A stretch of 13,192 nt of DNA, from contig CACXCQ010000016.1 of the NCBI GenBank assembly GCA_902766185.1, positions 1 to 13,192 on the forward strand, written 5' to 3'. Below the pieces are notes generated by a model. It was not told where the DNA came from, made no database searches, and was given only the letters and a program-made list of their open reading frames with translations. Origin of the DNA: an uncultured Eubacteriales bacterium. Lineage in GTDB: Bacteria; Bacillota; Clostridia; Peptostreptococcales; Anaerovoracaceae. Shown in pieces: positions 1 to 7,714 of this stretch. Position 1 is the stretch's first letter, and each line of letters starts with the position of its first letter. Position numbers and translations under genes: made by a program.

Positions 1-1109
1 TGCCGCAGCCGCTTGTCGGAGAAGGATGCCGCCTTCATTCCCACGTGGATGGACTCCATGGTGGTCTTCTTCACGTAGGGCAGCGCCTCCACTTCATCGA
101 TCCCTTCCGCGGAGATGACCTCTCCTTCCGGAATATAGAAGGCCGCGTATCCGCAGTGGCATCTCCCGGTGGTAAACTCCGGGATCTCCTCCAGCCGTCC
201 AAGAGCGATGTTCACCAGAAATTCCGAGGTGTCCAGTCCCGTCTGCAGGCCGGCGATGCAGTTGGAGATGTAGGTGCCGCCTCCTCTCGCCGCGGATTCC
301 AGCAGATAGATCTCTCCGTCCTCCTCGTCCATGATGTATTCGTCGTGGGTCAGTCCCTGCCGCAGGCCGAAGCCCTCTACCACCGCTGTGTCCAGAGCCA
401 GCAGGCGTTCCACCACCTCCGGGTCAGCAACGGAAGGATACAGCCTCGTGGTGGAAGCGAATACGTTGGGCAGATCGAAGGATTCCAGGTCCGCGTACAT
501 CAGCGTCTTCGCCCTGCCGTTCAGGGCGATGGCGTCCACCTCGAATTCCCTGCCCTGGATGAACCGCTCGATGATGACCTTGCCGTTTCCGGAGAACTGC
601 TTCGCCTCAGCGAAGTGCCTGTCCAGATCCGCCTCGGAATCGATGCGGGTGACGCCCTTGCTTCCGCCGCTGTCCACCGGCTTGATGATCACCGGCCTCT
701 CCAGCCTTTGCAGAAAAGCCTTCGCCTCCTCCAGGGTGTCCACCAGCTGATACTCGATGGAGGGAAGTCCCAGCTGCCGGCACCTCTCCCGCATCAGGTA
801 TTTATCGGTAAACAGCTTTGCGCAGTCGTAGCCGATGCCCGGAAGGCCCAGCTTTTGGGTGGCGTAGGCCATGGCCAGAAGCGGCATGTCCGTCTCATCG
901 GAAATGATGCCGGATACGCCCTCTTCCTTCGCTGCCCGGTACACGCCCTCTTCGTCCCGTATATCGCAGTCGATGACCTTGTCCGCCAGGGCCATCCCCG
1001 GGTAATTCCCCGGAGAGACCACCACCACGTAAAGGCCCATCTCCTTCGCTTTTGTGATCAGCGGGACCTGGTAGACGCCGGCCCCGAGTATCATCAGTTT
1101 CTCTGTCAT
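1..1109 (-). CDS. ATP-grasp domain protein, copy B (C-terminus cut by window edge)
   Basis: A predicted ATP-dependent carboxylate-amine (or similar) ligase of the ATP-grasp superfamily, probably cytoplasmic. The ATG at 1107-1109 follows an AGGAG site that overlaps the stop of the preceding gene. About 369 codons are visible. The protein opens with a Rossmann-like pre-ATP-grasp segment (LMILGAGVYQVP), then shows the lid/ATP-binding part (KLFTDKYLMR, then VIIKPVDSGGSKG) and the catalytic metal-binding end (LLESAARGGG). It is clearly a paralogue of the complete 408-residue ligase just upstream, matching it along its whole visible length, so roughly 35-40 C-terminal residues should lie beyond the left edge. 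The gap to the upstream gene is 12 bases, so the two are surely co-transcribed. The substrate cannot be read from sequence. Family call is firm; a role in decorating a surface glycan is inference from context. Confidence 0.88.
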   Translation of the reverse strand, partial: MTEKLMILGAGVYQVPLITKAKEMGLYVVVVSPGNYPGMALADKVIDCDIRDEEGVYRAAKEEGVSGIISDETDMPLLAMAYATQKLGLPGIGYDCAKLFTDKYLMRERCRQLGLPSIEYQLVDTLEEAKAFLQRLERPVIIKPVDSGGSKGVTRIDSEADLDRHFAEAKQFSGNGKVIIERFIQGREFEVDAIALNGRAKTLMYADLESFDLPNVFASTTRLYPSVADPEVVERLLALDTAVVEGFGLRQGLTHDEYIMDEEDGEIYLLESAARGGGTYISNCIAGLQTGLDTSEFLVNIALGRLEEIPEFTTGRCHCGYAAFYIPEGEVISAEGIDEVEALPYVKKTTMESIHVGMKAASFSDKRLR

Positions 1110-1121
1110 GATCGCCTGCTC

Positions 1122-2348
1122 CTATCCCCAGATGGGTCCTCTGACCCCTGAGGGTGTCTCCACTTCTATGCGGATGATCTCTCTGTATTCGTCGATGCGC
1201 TGCATCAGCTCCTCCCGGGTATCCGCCCGGAGAACGGAAATGTATCTGGCGGTCTTGTCCGAAAAAGCCTCGGTGATCATCCCGGGCTGCAGGTCGTCCA
1301 GCCGGTGGGCGCACATGTATTTCAGCGCCTTCGCCTCCTCCACGCCCTCCAGGGAGATGATCTTCCCCGCCGGAAGGTAGAAGGACACGCCGCAGCAATA
1401 GCAGAGGTTCCTGCTGAACCGGGGCATCTCCTTGACCTCTCCCAAAGCCAGGTCGATGAGGAATTCCGCCGTATCCAGACCGGTCTGCAGCTTGGTGATA
1501 TGCGAGGATACGAATGCGCCGCCTCCCCGCGCCGCGGCCTCGAGAAGATAGGGCTGCCCGGAGCGGTCCATCTTGAACTCGCTGTGGGTGATCCCCTCGG
1601 AAAGCCCGAAGCCTTCGATGATCTTCCGGTTGTAGTCCAGAAGCCGCTGCACCTTCTCCCCTTCCATGGCGGAAGGATAGATCCGGGTCTTCGAGGCGAA
1701 GACGCCGGGGATGTCGAACAGCTCCACGTCAGCGTACATCAGGGTCCTGGCCCGGTGGTCGAAGACGATGGAGTCCACTTCGTACTCCTTGCCCTCCACG
1801 TACTGCTCCAGAATGACGCGGCCGGTCTTGGAGAAGGCCATGGCCCGCTCGAAGCTCGCCGTCAGGTCCTCTGGAGAATTGATGGGGAATATCCCCCGGC
1901 TTCCCTGATTGTCCACCGGCTTGATGATGGCGGTGGAACCCAGGGACTGCAGGAACTCCTGCGCCTCCTCCAAATCGTCCGTCACCTGGCTGCGGATGGT
2001 GGGAAGGCCCAGTTCCTCCCCCTTCTTTCTCATCAGGGATTTATCGGTAAAGAGCTTCGCGCATTCACGACTGATGCCCGGAAGCCCCATATGCTCCGCT
2101 ACATAAGCGATGGTATCCATGGCCAGGTCCGTCTGGTCCGTGGTGATCCCGTCGATCTGCTCTGCACGGGCCGCCTCCAGCACCTGCTTTTCCGCCCGCA
2201 CGTCGATGTGATAGACCTTATCGGCGATGGCAAGTCCCGGATAATCGCCGTCCGGGGAGACCGCGATGGTGTAGATGCCTCTCTCCTTCGCTCTGGTGAG
2301 GATCGGCACCTGATAGACGCCTGCCCCCAGTATCATGAGTTTCTTCAT
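1122..2348 (-). CDS. ATP-grasp domain protein, copy A (complete)
   Basis: A 408-residue predicted ATP-grasp ligase; such enzymes join a carboxylate to an amine or similar nucleophile through an acyl-phosphate made with ATP. Residues 1-30 form the pre-ATP-grasp Rossmann-like start (LMILGAGVYQVP). TDKSLMR at about 101-107 and IIKPVDNQGSRG at about 141-152 fit the ATP-binding lobe, EQYVEGKEYEVD at about 181-192 the hinge side, and LLEAAARGGG at 268-277 the metal-binding catalytic end. A C-terminal segment carries three close cysteines (CYCC, 316-319); copy B has CHCG there. The ATG is preceded by AAGGAGGAG, and the gene begins 12 bases after the GT2 gene stop. It resembles the carbamoyl-phosphate-synthase-like/amino-acid-ligase branch found in capsule and O-antigen loci. 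The acceptor is unknown. Confidence 0.9.
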   Translation of the reverse strand: MKKLMILGAGVYQVPILTRAKERGIYTIAVSPDGDYPGLAIADKVYHIDVRAEKQVLEAARAEQIDGITTDQTDLAMDTIAYVAEHMGLPGISRECAKLFTDKSLMRKKGEELGLPTIRSQVTDDLEEAQEFLQSLGSTAIIKPVDNQGSRGIFPINSPEDLTASFERAMAFSKTGRVILEQYVEGKEYEVDSIVFDHRARTLMYADVELFDIPGVFASKTRIYPSAMEGEKVQRLLDYNRKIIEGFGLSEGITHSEFKMDRSGQPYLLEAAARGGGAFVSSHITKLQTGLDTAEFLIDLALGEVKEMPRFSRNLCYCCGVSFYLPAGKIISLEGVEEAKALKYMCAHRLDDLQPGMITEAFSDKTARYISVLRADTREELMQRIDEYREIIRIEVETPSGVRGPIWG

Positions 2349-2360
2349 CGCTGCTCCTCC

Positions 2361-3305
2361 TTACTGACTTTCCTTCGCGTTCCTTCCGATGACCGTGCGC
2401 TCCACGTACTGGGGCGTCTTGTTCAGGCACAGGTATATCCGCCCGATGTATTCGCCGATGACCCCCAGAACCAGGAGGATCACGCCGCCGACCAGAAGGT
2501 TGGTAGCGATCAGGGACGTCCATCCAAGTGACACGTCCGGGATGACGAACTTCTCAATGACCAGTATGATGATGGCGATGAACCCCACCATGGCGAACAG
2601 GATCCCGGCGTAGCTGGCAAACCGCAGGGGCTTGATGCTGAATGTGGTGATGCCGTTGAGCCACAGGGAGAACAGCCGGGAGAACGTGTATCCGGACTGT
2701 CCCGCCAGTCTCGCCTTCTGCTCCAGTTCCAGATTGCCGATCCGGTAGGTGGTGCGCAAAAGCAGGCCGGCCATGTACGGATAGGGGTTCTGGTAACGCA
2801 TCATCTCCTCGGCCACGAAGCGGCGCGCGGTGAAGAACACCGACGTATCGATGTCATCGGGCTTCTCCAGGAAGTACTTCACCATCATGTCGTTCACCCA
2901 GCTGCCCAGCCTTCTGAAGGCGCTGCGCTTTCCCCGCTCCACGTATCTGGCGCAGACCACGTCCAGGTCGTCCTCATCCAGCATCCGGATCATCTTCGGC
3001 ACGGCCTCCACGGGAGTCTGCCCGTCGTCGTCGCTGACCACGATAATATCGCCTTTGGCGTATTTGAAGCCCGCCATGATGGCGCTCTGCTGGCCCCGGT
3101 TCTTCGCCAGGTCCACGCCGGTGATGTTGTCATACCGGCCAACGAGCTCCTCGATGGCGTCGAAGGTATCCTTTCCGGAGCCGTCGTTCACCAGGACGAT
3201 CTCGATCTCGAAAGAATTGTCCTCCCGCAGCTTCTGGATGTCCTCTACAACGTTTCCTACGGTTTTCGCGGATTTATAGCAAGGTATCACGAACGATACT
3301 AACAT
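2361..3305 (-). CDS. GT2 family polyprenyl-phosphate-type glycosyltransferase
   Basis: A 314-residue membrane-anchored glycosyltransferase of family GT2, of the DPM1/GtrB/ArnC type that moves a sugar from a nucleotide donor to a polyprenyl phosphate at the inner membrane face. Residues 1-10 give the typical opening VSFVIPCY; VNDGSGKDT at 39-47 binds the nucleotide; SDDDGQTP at 91-98 holds the metal-binding acidic triad; KNRGQQSA at 68-75 is the usual conserved stretch of this branch. Two C-terminal membrane helices lie at about 228-250 and 262-286, typical for the branch, and length is normal. The start overlaps the flippase gene end by 7 bases and has AAGGAG 8 bases upstream, indicating translational coupling. 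With a flippase next to it, it most likely makes the lipid-linked sugar that the flippase exports. The sugar is not predictable. Confidence 0.9.
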   Translation of the reverse strand: MLVSFVIPCYKSAKTVGNVVEDIQKLREDNSFEIEIVLVNDGSGKDTFDAIEELVGRYDNITGVDLAKNRGQQSAIMAGFKYAKGDIIVVSDDDGQTPVEAVPKMIRMLDEDDLDVVCARYVERGKRSAFRRLGSWVNDMMVKYFLEKPDDIDTSVFFTARRFVAEEMMRYQNPYPYMAGLLLRTTYRIGNLELEQKARLAGQSGYTFSRLFSLWLNGITTFSIKPLRFASYAGILFAMVGFIAIIILVIEKFVIPDVSLGWTSLIATNLLVGGVILLVLGVIGEYIGRIYLCLNKTPQYVERTVIGRNAKESQ

Positions 3306-4618
3306 TCCTTTATCTCCTTTTTTCCTGCCCGGATGCAGACGATCATGGTCACCAGGAAGACCGCCGCCAGAAGGCTCATCAATACAGTATACAGCATTGC
3401 TGCTCCCATTATACCATAATTCTTGACAAAGAAACCAGAAAGCAGCCAGGCAATCACCGCCACGCCGATATATCCTGCCGTCAGGAACCTCTGGTACCGT
3501 ATGATGGTCACCACCACCATGAAGAAGTTCACCAGGGCCAGCATGCCGCTGCCGATCATCAGCAGGACCAGCTCCGCCTTGAACTCATGCAGATCCGCCC
3601 CGAAGAGGATCCCCAGCACCGGGCAGCCTATGGTCAGGGCCACCGCCACCGCCAGAGCCGTTATGGCGCCGATGATGATGCACTGCTTCAGCAGCATCCG
3701 GCGGAACCGGCCGAAATTGCCGTCCTTCCACTGGTCGGTCATGGCCACCATCACCGGGTTGAAGACGAAATTGGCCAGCATGTTCACCACGAACACCGGC
3801 ATGAAGATGAAGTTGTACTGAGCCTGGGCCACCTCGTCCATGTGGGCGTCGATGGCGTATTTGCCCGCGTTTCCGATGTAGATCAGCAGGAAGCTGCCGA
3901 TGAACAGAGGCAGGCACGCGATGGCCACCCGGCGGATGGGCGCCAGATGGAACTGCGGCCTGATCCGGACGAAGGCGGTGGCCGCCACGATGGTGGTGGC
4001 GAACATGCCGATCAGGGATACGATGAACCACACGATGGTGGAGATCAGCAGATCCCCGGTGATCACCAGGCAGACCATGCAGGCCAGCATGCCGACGGTG
4101 ATGCGGATGCTGTTGGTCTTCGCTCCCACGTCGAGCCGCCTGTGCTGCTGGAACATCCCGTAGAACACATCGGTGAAGGACTCGATGAGCTTCACCAGCA
4201 GAACCATCAGGACCACCAGAAACTTGTTCATGGAATATCCGCCCAGCACCAGCCCGTATCCCGCGTAGGCCAGCCCGGCCGCCATCATGGCGGCGCAGGT
4301 CAGGATCCGCAGGGCGTAGTATTCGCCGAAGCTGACCTCCTCGTTGATGTCGCTGACCTGATACCGGCGCACGCCCCACTCCCCGATGAAGGACATGAGG
4401 CTGCCGATGGCGTAGGCGATGGAAAATATGCCGGAGTCCACCATTCCGCAGGTCCGGTTGATCACCATCAGCATGACCGCGGACTGGCACGCAAAAAGCA
4501 GTCCCGCCGTCATGTTCCAGACGTAACTGGACCTCTCGATGTTCCGAACATGAAGAAATAGCTTCCTGTACTGTTCCATGGATACTATCATACCATAGTT
4601 TTCGCTGCCGCGGTACAA
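3299..4618 (-). CDS. Wzx-type polysaccharide flippase (MOP superfamily), TTG start
   Basis: A polytopic membrane protein of up to 439 residues with about twelve hydrophobic segments and short loops, fitting the polysaccharide/oligosaccharide flippase family that moves lipid-linked glycans across the cytoplasmic membrane. The motif GIFSIAYAIGSLMSFIGEWG followed by RRYQVSD near residues 63-90 is typical of a clostridial flippase group. Length is normal for Wzx proteins. The start is chosen as TTG at 4616-4618 because AAGGAAG lies 6 bases upstream; ATG codons at 4589-4591 and 4577-4579 (giving 430 or 426 residues) lack a good ribosome site. The gene heads a four-gene operon (flippase, GT2, two ATP-grasp ligases) and is divergent from the secreted-protein gene. 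No convincing promoter for this strand was found in the 80-base divergent region. Family call is strong; the cargo is unknown. Confidence 0.87.
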   Translation of the reverse strand: MYRGSENYGMIVSMEQYRKLFLHVRNIERSSYVWNMTAGLLFACQSAVMLMVINRTCGMVDSGIFSIAYAIGSLMSFIGEWGVRRYQVSDINEEVSFGEYYALRILTCAAMMAAGLAYAGYGLVLGGYSMNKFLVVLMVLLVKLIESFTDVFYGMFQQHRRLDVGAKTNSIRITVGMLACMVCLVITGDLLISTIVWFIVSLIGMFATTIVAATAFVRIRPQFHLAPIRRVAIACLPLFIGSFLLIYIGNAGKYAIDAHMDEVAQAQYNFIFMPVFVVNMLANFVFNPVMVAMTDQWKDGNFGRFRRMLLKQCIIIGAITALAVAVALTIGCPVLGILFGADLHEFKAELVLLMIGSGMLALVNFFMVVVTIIRYQRFLTAGYIGVAVIAWLLSGFFVKNYGIMGAAMLYTVLMSLLAAVFLVTMIVCIRAGKKEIKEC

Positions 4619-4631
4619 TTCTGTCTTCCTT
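4616..4631 (-). promoter_or_regulatory. Ribosome site that supports a TTG start for the flippase gene
   Basis: On the minus strand AAGGAAG (4625-4631) precedes TTG (4616-4618) by 6 bases, ideal spacing. The two in-frame ATG codons 27 and 39 bases further in have no comparable purine-rich site. This decides the start in favour of TTG, although homologue alignment could shift it to the ATG at 4577-4579. Confidence 0.5.
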
Positions 4632-4645
4632 TTTTATCCATCCTG

Positions 4646-4654
4646 TGGTATACT
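4646..4654 (+). promoter_or_regulatory. Extended -10 promoter candidate for the secreted-protein gene
   Basis: TGGTATACT reads as an extended -10 element (TGn followed by TATACT, five of six matches to TATAAT). The -35 position 17 bases upstream is only TTCCTT, so the extended -10 would carry most of the recognition. Transcription would begin near 4661, leaving about 38 bases of leader before the ATG at 4699. It lies in the 80-base region shared with the divergent flippase operon. Confidence 0.45.
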
Positions 4655-4698
4655 GTCGTCACGCAAGCGGAAGTCGCAGTGGCAAAGGGGGTACTGTG

Positions 4699-6423
4699 AT
4701 GACGACACGTTCCAGAACACATCTGACGACCGGGATCCTTCTGATCCTGTTTCTGGTCTTTTCTCTTATGGCGACGGATCCTTCCGCAGCCGCATCCAAA
4801 ACCAAGGTCAAGATGAACAAATGCAAGGTCACCCTTGCCTATAAGTCCATTACCTACGACGGCAAGAAGCATAAGCCCAAGGTCGTCGTGACCTACAAGG
4901 GGAAGACCGTCTCCAAGAAGAATTACCGGGTCTCCTACAAAAAGGCCAAGGGACCGGGCAAGGCCACGGTCACCGTCACCGGCCGAAAGGGATTCACTGG
5001 CAAGGTAAAAAAGAACTACACCATCAAGGTGGGCGCTCCTTCGGATCCGGTGATCCGCTACGACGGGGATGACGACGCAAAGGCAGGAACGTCCATCGAG
5101 CTTTCGTGGACGCCTCCGGCGAAGTGCAAGTCCTATGCGGTCACCGCCTACAAGGACGGCCACGCCATCGGCGGGCAGCCCTATTCCGTGAAGCAGCCGG
5201 CCTTTTCCTTCCGCGACCTGACCGGTCCGGGGAAATACGATTTCCGGATCTGCGCCGTCGCGGGCTCCGACATGACGTCCCCGACCATCCGGACGGGAGT
5301 CTACGCCGGCCACCTTCCCCAAACCATCACCCTGAAGGAAACCTCCTTCGTCTCCCCCATCGGGACCACGAAGACGATCTCCGCCTCGGCGAAGACCGCC
5401 GTCCGCTATGAGAGCAAAGATACCTCTGTCGCGGAGGTGAGCAGCAGCGGCGTCATCTCCTTCGTCCGCCCGGGCACCACGGAGATCACGGTCACCGCAG
5501 AGCGGGCTACCAAGGGCGGCATCAACTACCGCCAGGCCTCCGAAACGGTCTCCATCACCTCCCTGAATCTTTCTATACCCGCGCTGAGCGGTGACGGCCC
5601 CGGATACCGCCGGGTAGACCTGTCCTGGAACAGCATCGCGGGAGCGGACGGCTACGAGATCCGGGAGACGCAGGTGGACGGCACGGAAAACACCATCACC
5701 ATCGACGATGGAGACACCACCTCCACTTCCCTCAAGAGCAAGACCAACGGGAAGCGGCCTGTGGACTACGTCTACTCCATGCGGGCCTTCTCCGTTCTGG
5801 ACGGGGAGACCTACTACAGCGACTGGTCACCTGAGGTGACCGTCACCGCCCGCATCGCCAAGGTCGGGGAAGCCGCCACCGGCGACCATTCCGGCAGCGG
5901 AGGCGCCAATGTAGCCGGCGATCAGAAGGGCAATGAAGTCCGGATCAAGGATTGGTACTACAGCAGCACCTCCTCCAGCTACAGCCACTGGACACATGTC
6001 CTGCGGTTCAAGGACCCCGCTCAGGCGGAAGCCGCCGCGAAGGTCATGGAAGCGGTGTGCAACAACGACCGCATCGGCTATGACAATTCCACTCAGAACA
6101 AGCGGATCACCAAGCTGTACAAGGCAGCCAAGGCCGCGGGCTGGGACTGCTCCGCCATCGACACGAAGTGCGATACCGCCTGCTCACAGCTGGTGGCCCT
6201 CTGCGTGAAGATCGCCGTCTTCCCGAACGATGACAGCAAGGACTACGCCTGGTGCGATGTGAACGCAAAAAATATGCTGTCCAAGCTCAAAGGCCTGAAC
6301 AGCGTATTCAACGTCTATACCGATCGGAAACAGTACCTTTCCACGGATGAGAATCTGCAGCGTGGAGACATTCTGGTCACTGTCCATTCCGATGGAAGCA
6401 ACCACACCTGCATGGTCCTTTAG
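4699..6423 (+). CDS. Secreted multi-Ig-domain protein with C-terminal NlpC/CHAP-like cysteine hydrolase domain
   Basis: A 574-residue exported protein. The ATG is chosen over upstream GTG codons because AAAGGGGG lies 7 bases before it and a signal peptide then sits at the very N-terminus (basic MTTRSRTH, hydrophobic 11-24, likely cut near 30-33). Domains in order: a very lysine-rich Ig-like repeat (about 39-111, with YDGKKHKPKV, of the type common in clostridial surface proteins); an Fn3-like segment (114-203); a Big_2-like domain (207-288, with SKDTSVAEVSSSGVISF); an Fn3 domain (290-385); a Gly/Ser linker; and a C-terminal domain (404-574). The last begins GDQKGNEVRIKDWYY, as in phage-lysin-like amidase domains, and has a candidate catalytic Cys495 (ACSQLV) and His569 (GDILV then NHTCMVL). 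The protein stops right after that His strand. Probable role: wall hydrolysis; no LPXTG or transmembrane anchor is seen. It is alone in its orientation. Confidence 0.85.
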   Translation: MTTRSRTHLTTGILLILFLVFSLMATDPSAAASKTKVKMNKCKVTLAYKSITYDGKKHKPKVVVTYKGKTVSKKNYRVSYKKAKGPGKATVTVTGRKGFTGKVKKNYTIKVGAPSDPVIRYDGDDDAKAGTSIELSWTPPAKCKSYAVTAYKDGHAIGGQPYSVKQPAFSFRDLTGPGKYDFRICAVAGSDMTSPTIRTGVYAGHLPQTITLKETSFVSPIGTTKTISASAKTAVRYESKDTSVAEVSSSGVISFVRPGTTEITVTAERATKGGINYRQASETVSITSLNLSIPALSGDGPGYRRVDLSWNSIAGADGYEIRETQVDGTENTITIDDGDTTSTSLKSKTNGKRPVDYVYSMRAFSVLDGETYYSDWSPEVTVTARIAKVGEAATGDHSGSGGANVAGDQKGNEVRIKDWYYSSTSSSYSHWTHVLRFKDPAQAEAAAKVMEAVCNNDRIGYDNSTQNKRITKLYKAAKAAGWDCSAIDTKCDTACSQLVALCVKIAVFPNDDSKDYAWCDVNAKNMLSKLKGLNSVFNVYTDRKQYLSTDENLQRGDILVTVHSDGSNHTCMVL

Positions 6424-6453
6424 GCCGGCAGGGTCCTTGAGCGCGGCAGACTG

Positions 6454-7710
6454 CTAACCCTGCAGCAGAAGCTCCGCCGCCCGGCGGGAAGCCTGCCCGT
6501 CATCCAGATAATTATACTTGTCACAGAAAGCCCGGTATTTTTCATCCGGGCTGAATTTTTCGCTGAACATCTCCTCGATGGCGTCCAGAAGCCGGTCCTC
6601 ACGGGTGATGATCTCTCCCGGAAGCTCCGACAGATCGAAATAGAATCCCCGGATGTCCTGTCCGTAGGCCTCCAGATCGTACATGTAGAACAGGATCGGC
6701 CGGCGCAGGTTCGCGTAGTCAAAGAACACGCTGGAGTAGTCCGTGATCAGAAGGTCCGCGATCAGGAACAGATCCCGGATATCGTCCAGCCTGGACGCGT
6801 CGTAGACGAAGCCCTCATAGCGGCTGAAGTCGAAGCTGTTGGCCACGAAATAGTGGGCGCGGAACAGGACCGCGTAGTCGTCTCCGAGACGGCTGCGCAG
6901 CCGGTCGAAGTCCAGATGGGTCCGGTAGGTATACCCTGCCCCGTCGTGCTCGTTGTCGCGGAACGTGGGGGCGTAGAGGATGATCTTCTTTCCCTCCGGG
7001 ATCCCCAGGCCATGCCGGATCTTCGCGAGCTGCTCCTCGCTGTGGTCGATCAGTATATCGTTTCTGGGATAGCCGGTCTCCACCAGGATGTTCTCGATCC
7101 CCAGCTGCTTCATGTTGAAGGCGCTGGCGAATTTCTCCGTGGCAAACGCGGAGGGAGACAGGAAATAGTCGTATCTGACCACGTCCATATCGTTCTTCAT
7201 GCGGATCTCGTACAGGGTGTTGTTCACGTTTCCGGACTCCGCCTGGATATCGCAGCGCAGCCGCTTCAGCGGGGTCCCGTGCCAGGTCTGCATGAAGATC
7301 TGGCCGTTCTTTTTGCGGATCCGGTAGTCCAGATTGGAATTGGTGACGATGATCTTCGCCCGGGCGCAGTAACGGAAATAATCCCCGGAGAACTTGCTGA
7401 CCACTTCAGCCCGCTCCAGCTCCGGGAACTGCTCCCTCTTCTCCGGCTCATGAAAGACCCAGACGAAGCGGAAATCCGCAAACCGCTCATCCTTCAGCAC
7501 GTATTCGTAGATCGCCCTGGGGTTGCAGCCGTACTGCCTTCCCATGAACACCTCGAAGAGGACCAGTTTCGGATCGATCTCCTCCTTCGCGGCCATGGAG
7601 ACGTAGCGCCTCTCCTTCAGGCCCCCGTAGATCCTCCGGGCGAGCAGCCTCTGCTTCGGGTGTTTCTTCAGATAGTTCTTGATATGCTTCTTCAGCGTCT
7701 GATTGACCAT
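6454..7710 (-). CDS. CDP-glycerol glycerophosphotransferase family protein (HGTP subtype)
   Basis: A 418-residue peripheral membrane enzyme of the TagB/TagF (Glyphos_transf, GT-B fold) family, which transfers glycerol phosphate or a related polyol phosphate from a CDP-linked donor to a lipid-linked acceptor in teichoic acid synthesis. Motifs in order: a basic N-terminus (KKHIKNYLKKHPKQR) suited to membrane contact; QTWHGTPLKRL at 141-151 with the presumed catalytic His144; APTFRDN at 247-253; RAHYF at 284-288 with the second conserved His; ITDYSS at 322-327, which binds the donor phosphate. Length fits a single-domain member. The start lies 4 bases after the stop of the preceding gene, with AAGGAG inside that gene's last codons. 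It is last in the operon begun by the ABC permease and is convergent with the secreted-protein gene. Whether it is a primase or polymerase cannot be told. Confidence 0.88.
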   Translation of the reverse strand: MVNQTLKKHIKNYLKKHPKQRLLARRIYGGLKERRYVSMAAKEEIDPKLVLFEVFMGRQYGCNPRAIYEYVLKDERFADFRFVWVFHEPEKREQFPELERAEVVSKFSGDYFRYCARAKIIVTNSNLDYRIRKKNGQIFMQTWHGTPLKRLRCDIQAESGNVNNTLYEIRMKNDMDVVRYDYFLSPSAFATEKFASAFNMKQLGIENILVETGYPRNDILIDHSEEQLAKIRHGLGIPEGKKIILYAPTFRDNEHDGAGYTYRTHLDFDRLRSRLGDDYAVLFRAHYFVANSFDFSRYEGFVYDASRLDDIRDLFLIADLLITDYSSVFFDYANLRRPILFYMYDLEAYGQDIRGFYFDLSELPGEIITREDRLLDAIEEMFSEKFSPDEKYRAFCDKYNYLDDGQASRRAAELLLQG

Positions 7711-7714
7711 GATT

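Noticed and set aside
45..2531. Long open frames on the plus strand opposite both ATP-grasp genes (368 and 408 codons), which look similar to each other.
   Set aside because: They mirror two paralogous genes with GC-rich codon bias; the translations are low-complexity, Arg/His/Leu/Gly-rich and show no family motifs, while the minus-strand frames carry clear ATP-grasp motifs and ribosome sites.
3587..4561. A 324-codon plus-strand frame rich in His, Asp and Gln opposite the flippase.
   Set aside because: Its composition is that expected from the antisense of a hydrophobic membrane-protein gene; there is no ribosome site or recognisable domain.
4645..4698. An 18-codon N-terminal extension of the secreted protein starting at GTG.
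   Set aside because: It would overlap the extended -10 element and put a charged stretch before the signal peptide; the ATG at 4699 has a good ribosome site.
6428..6463. A possible bidirectional terminator hairpin between the convergent genes.
   Set aside because: The stem is only 7 bases with a 22-base loop, one arm lies inside the transferase gene, and there is no T-run.
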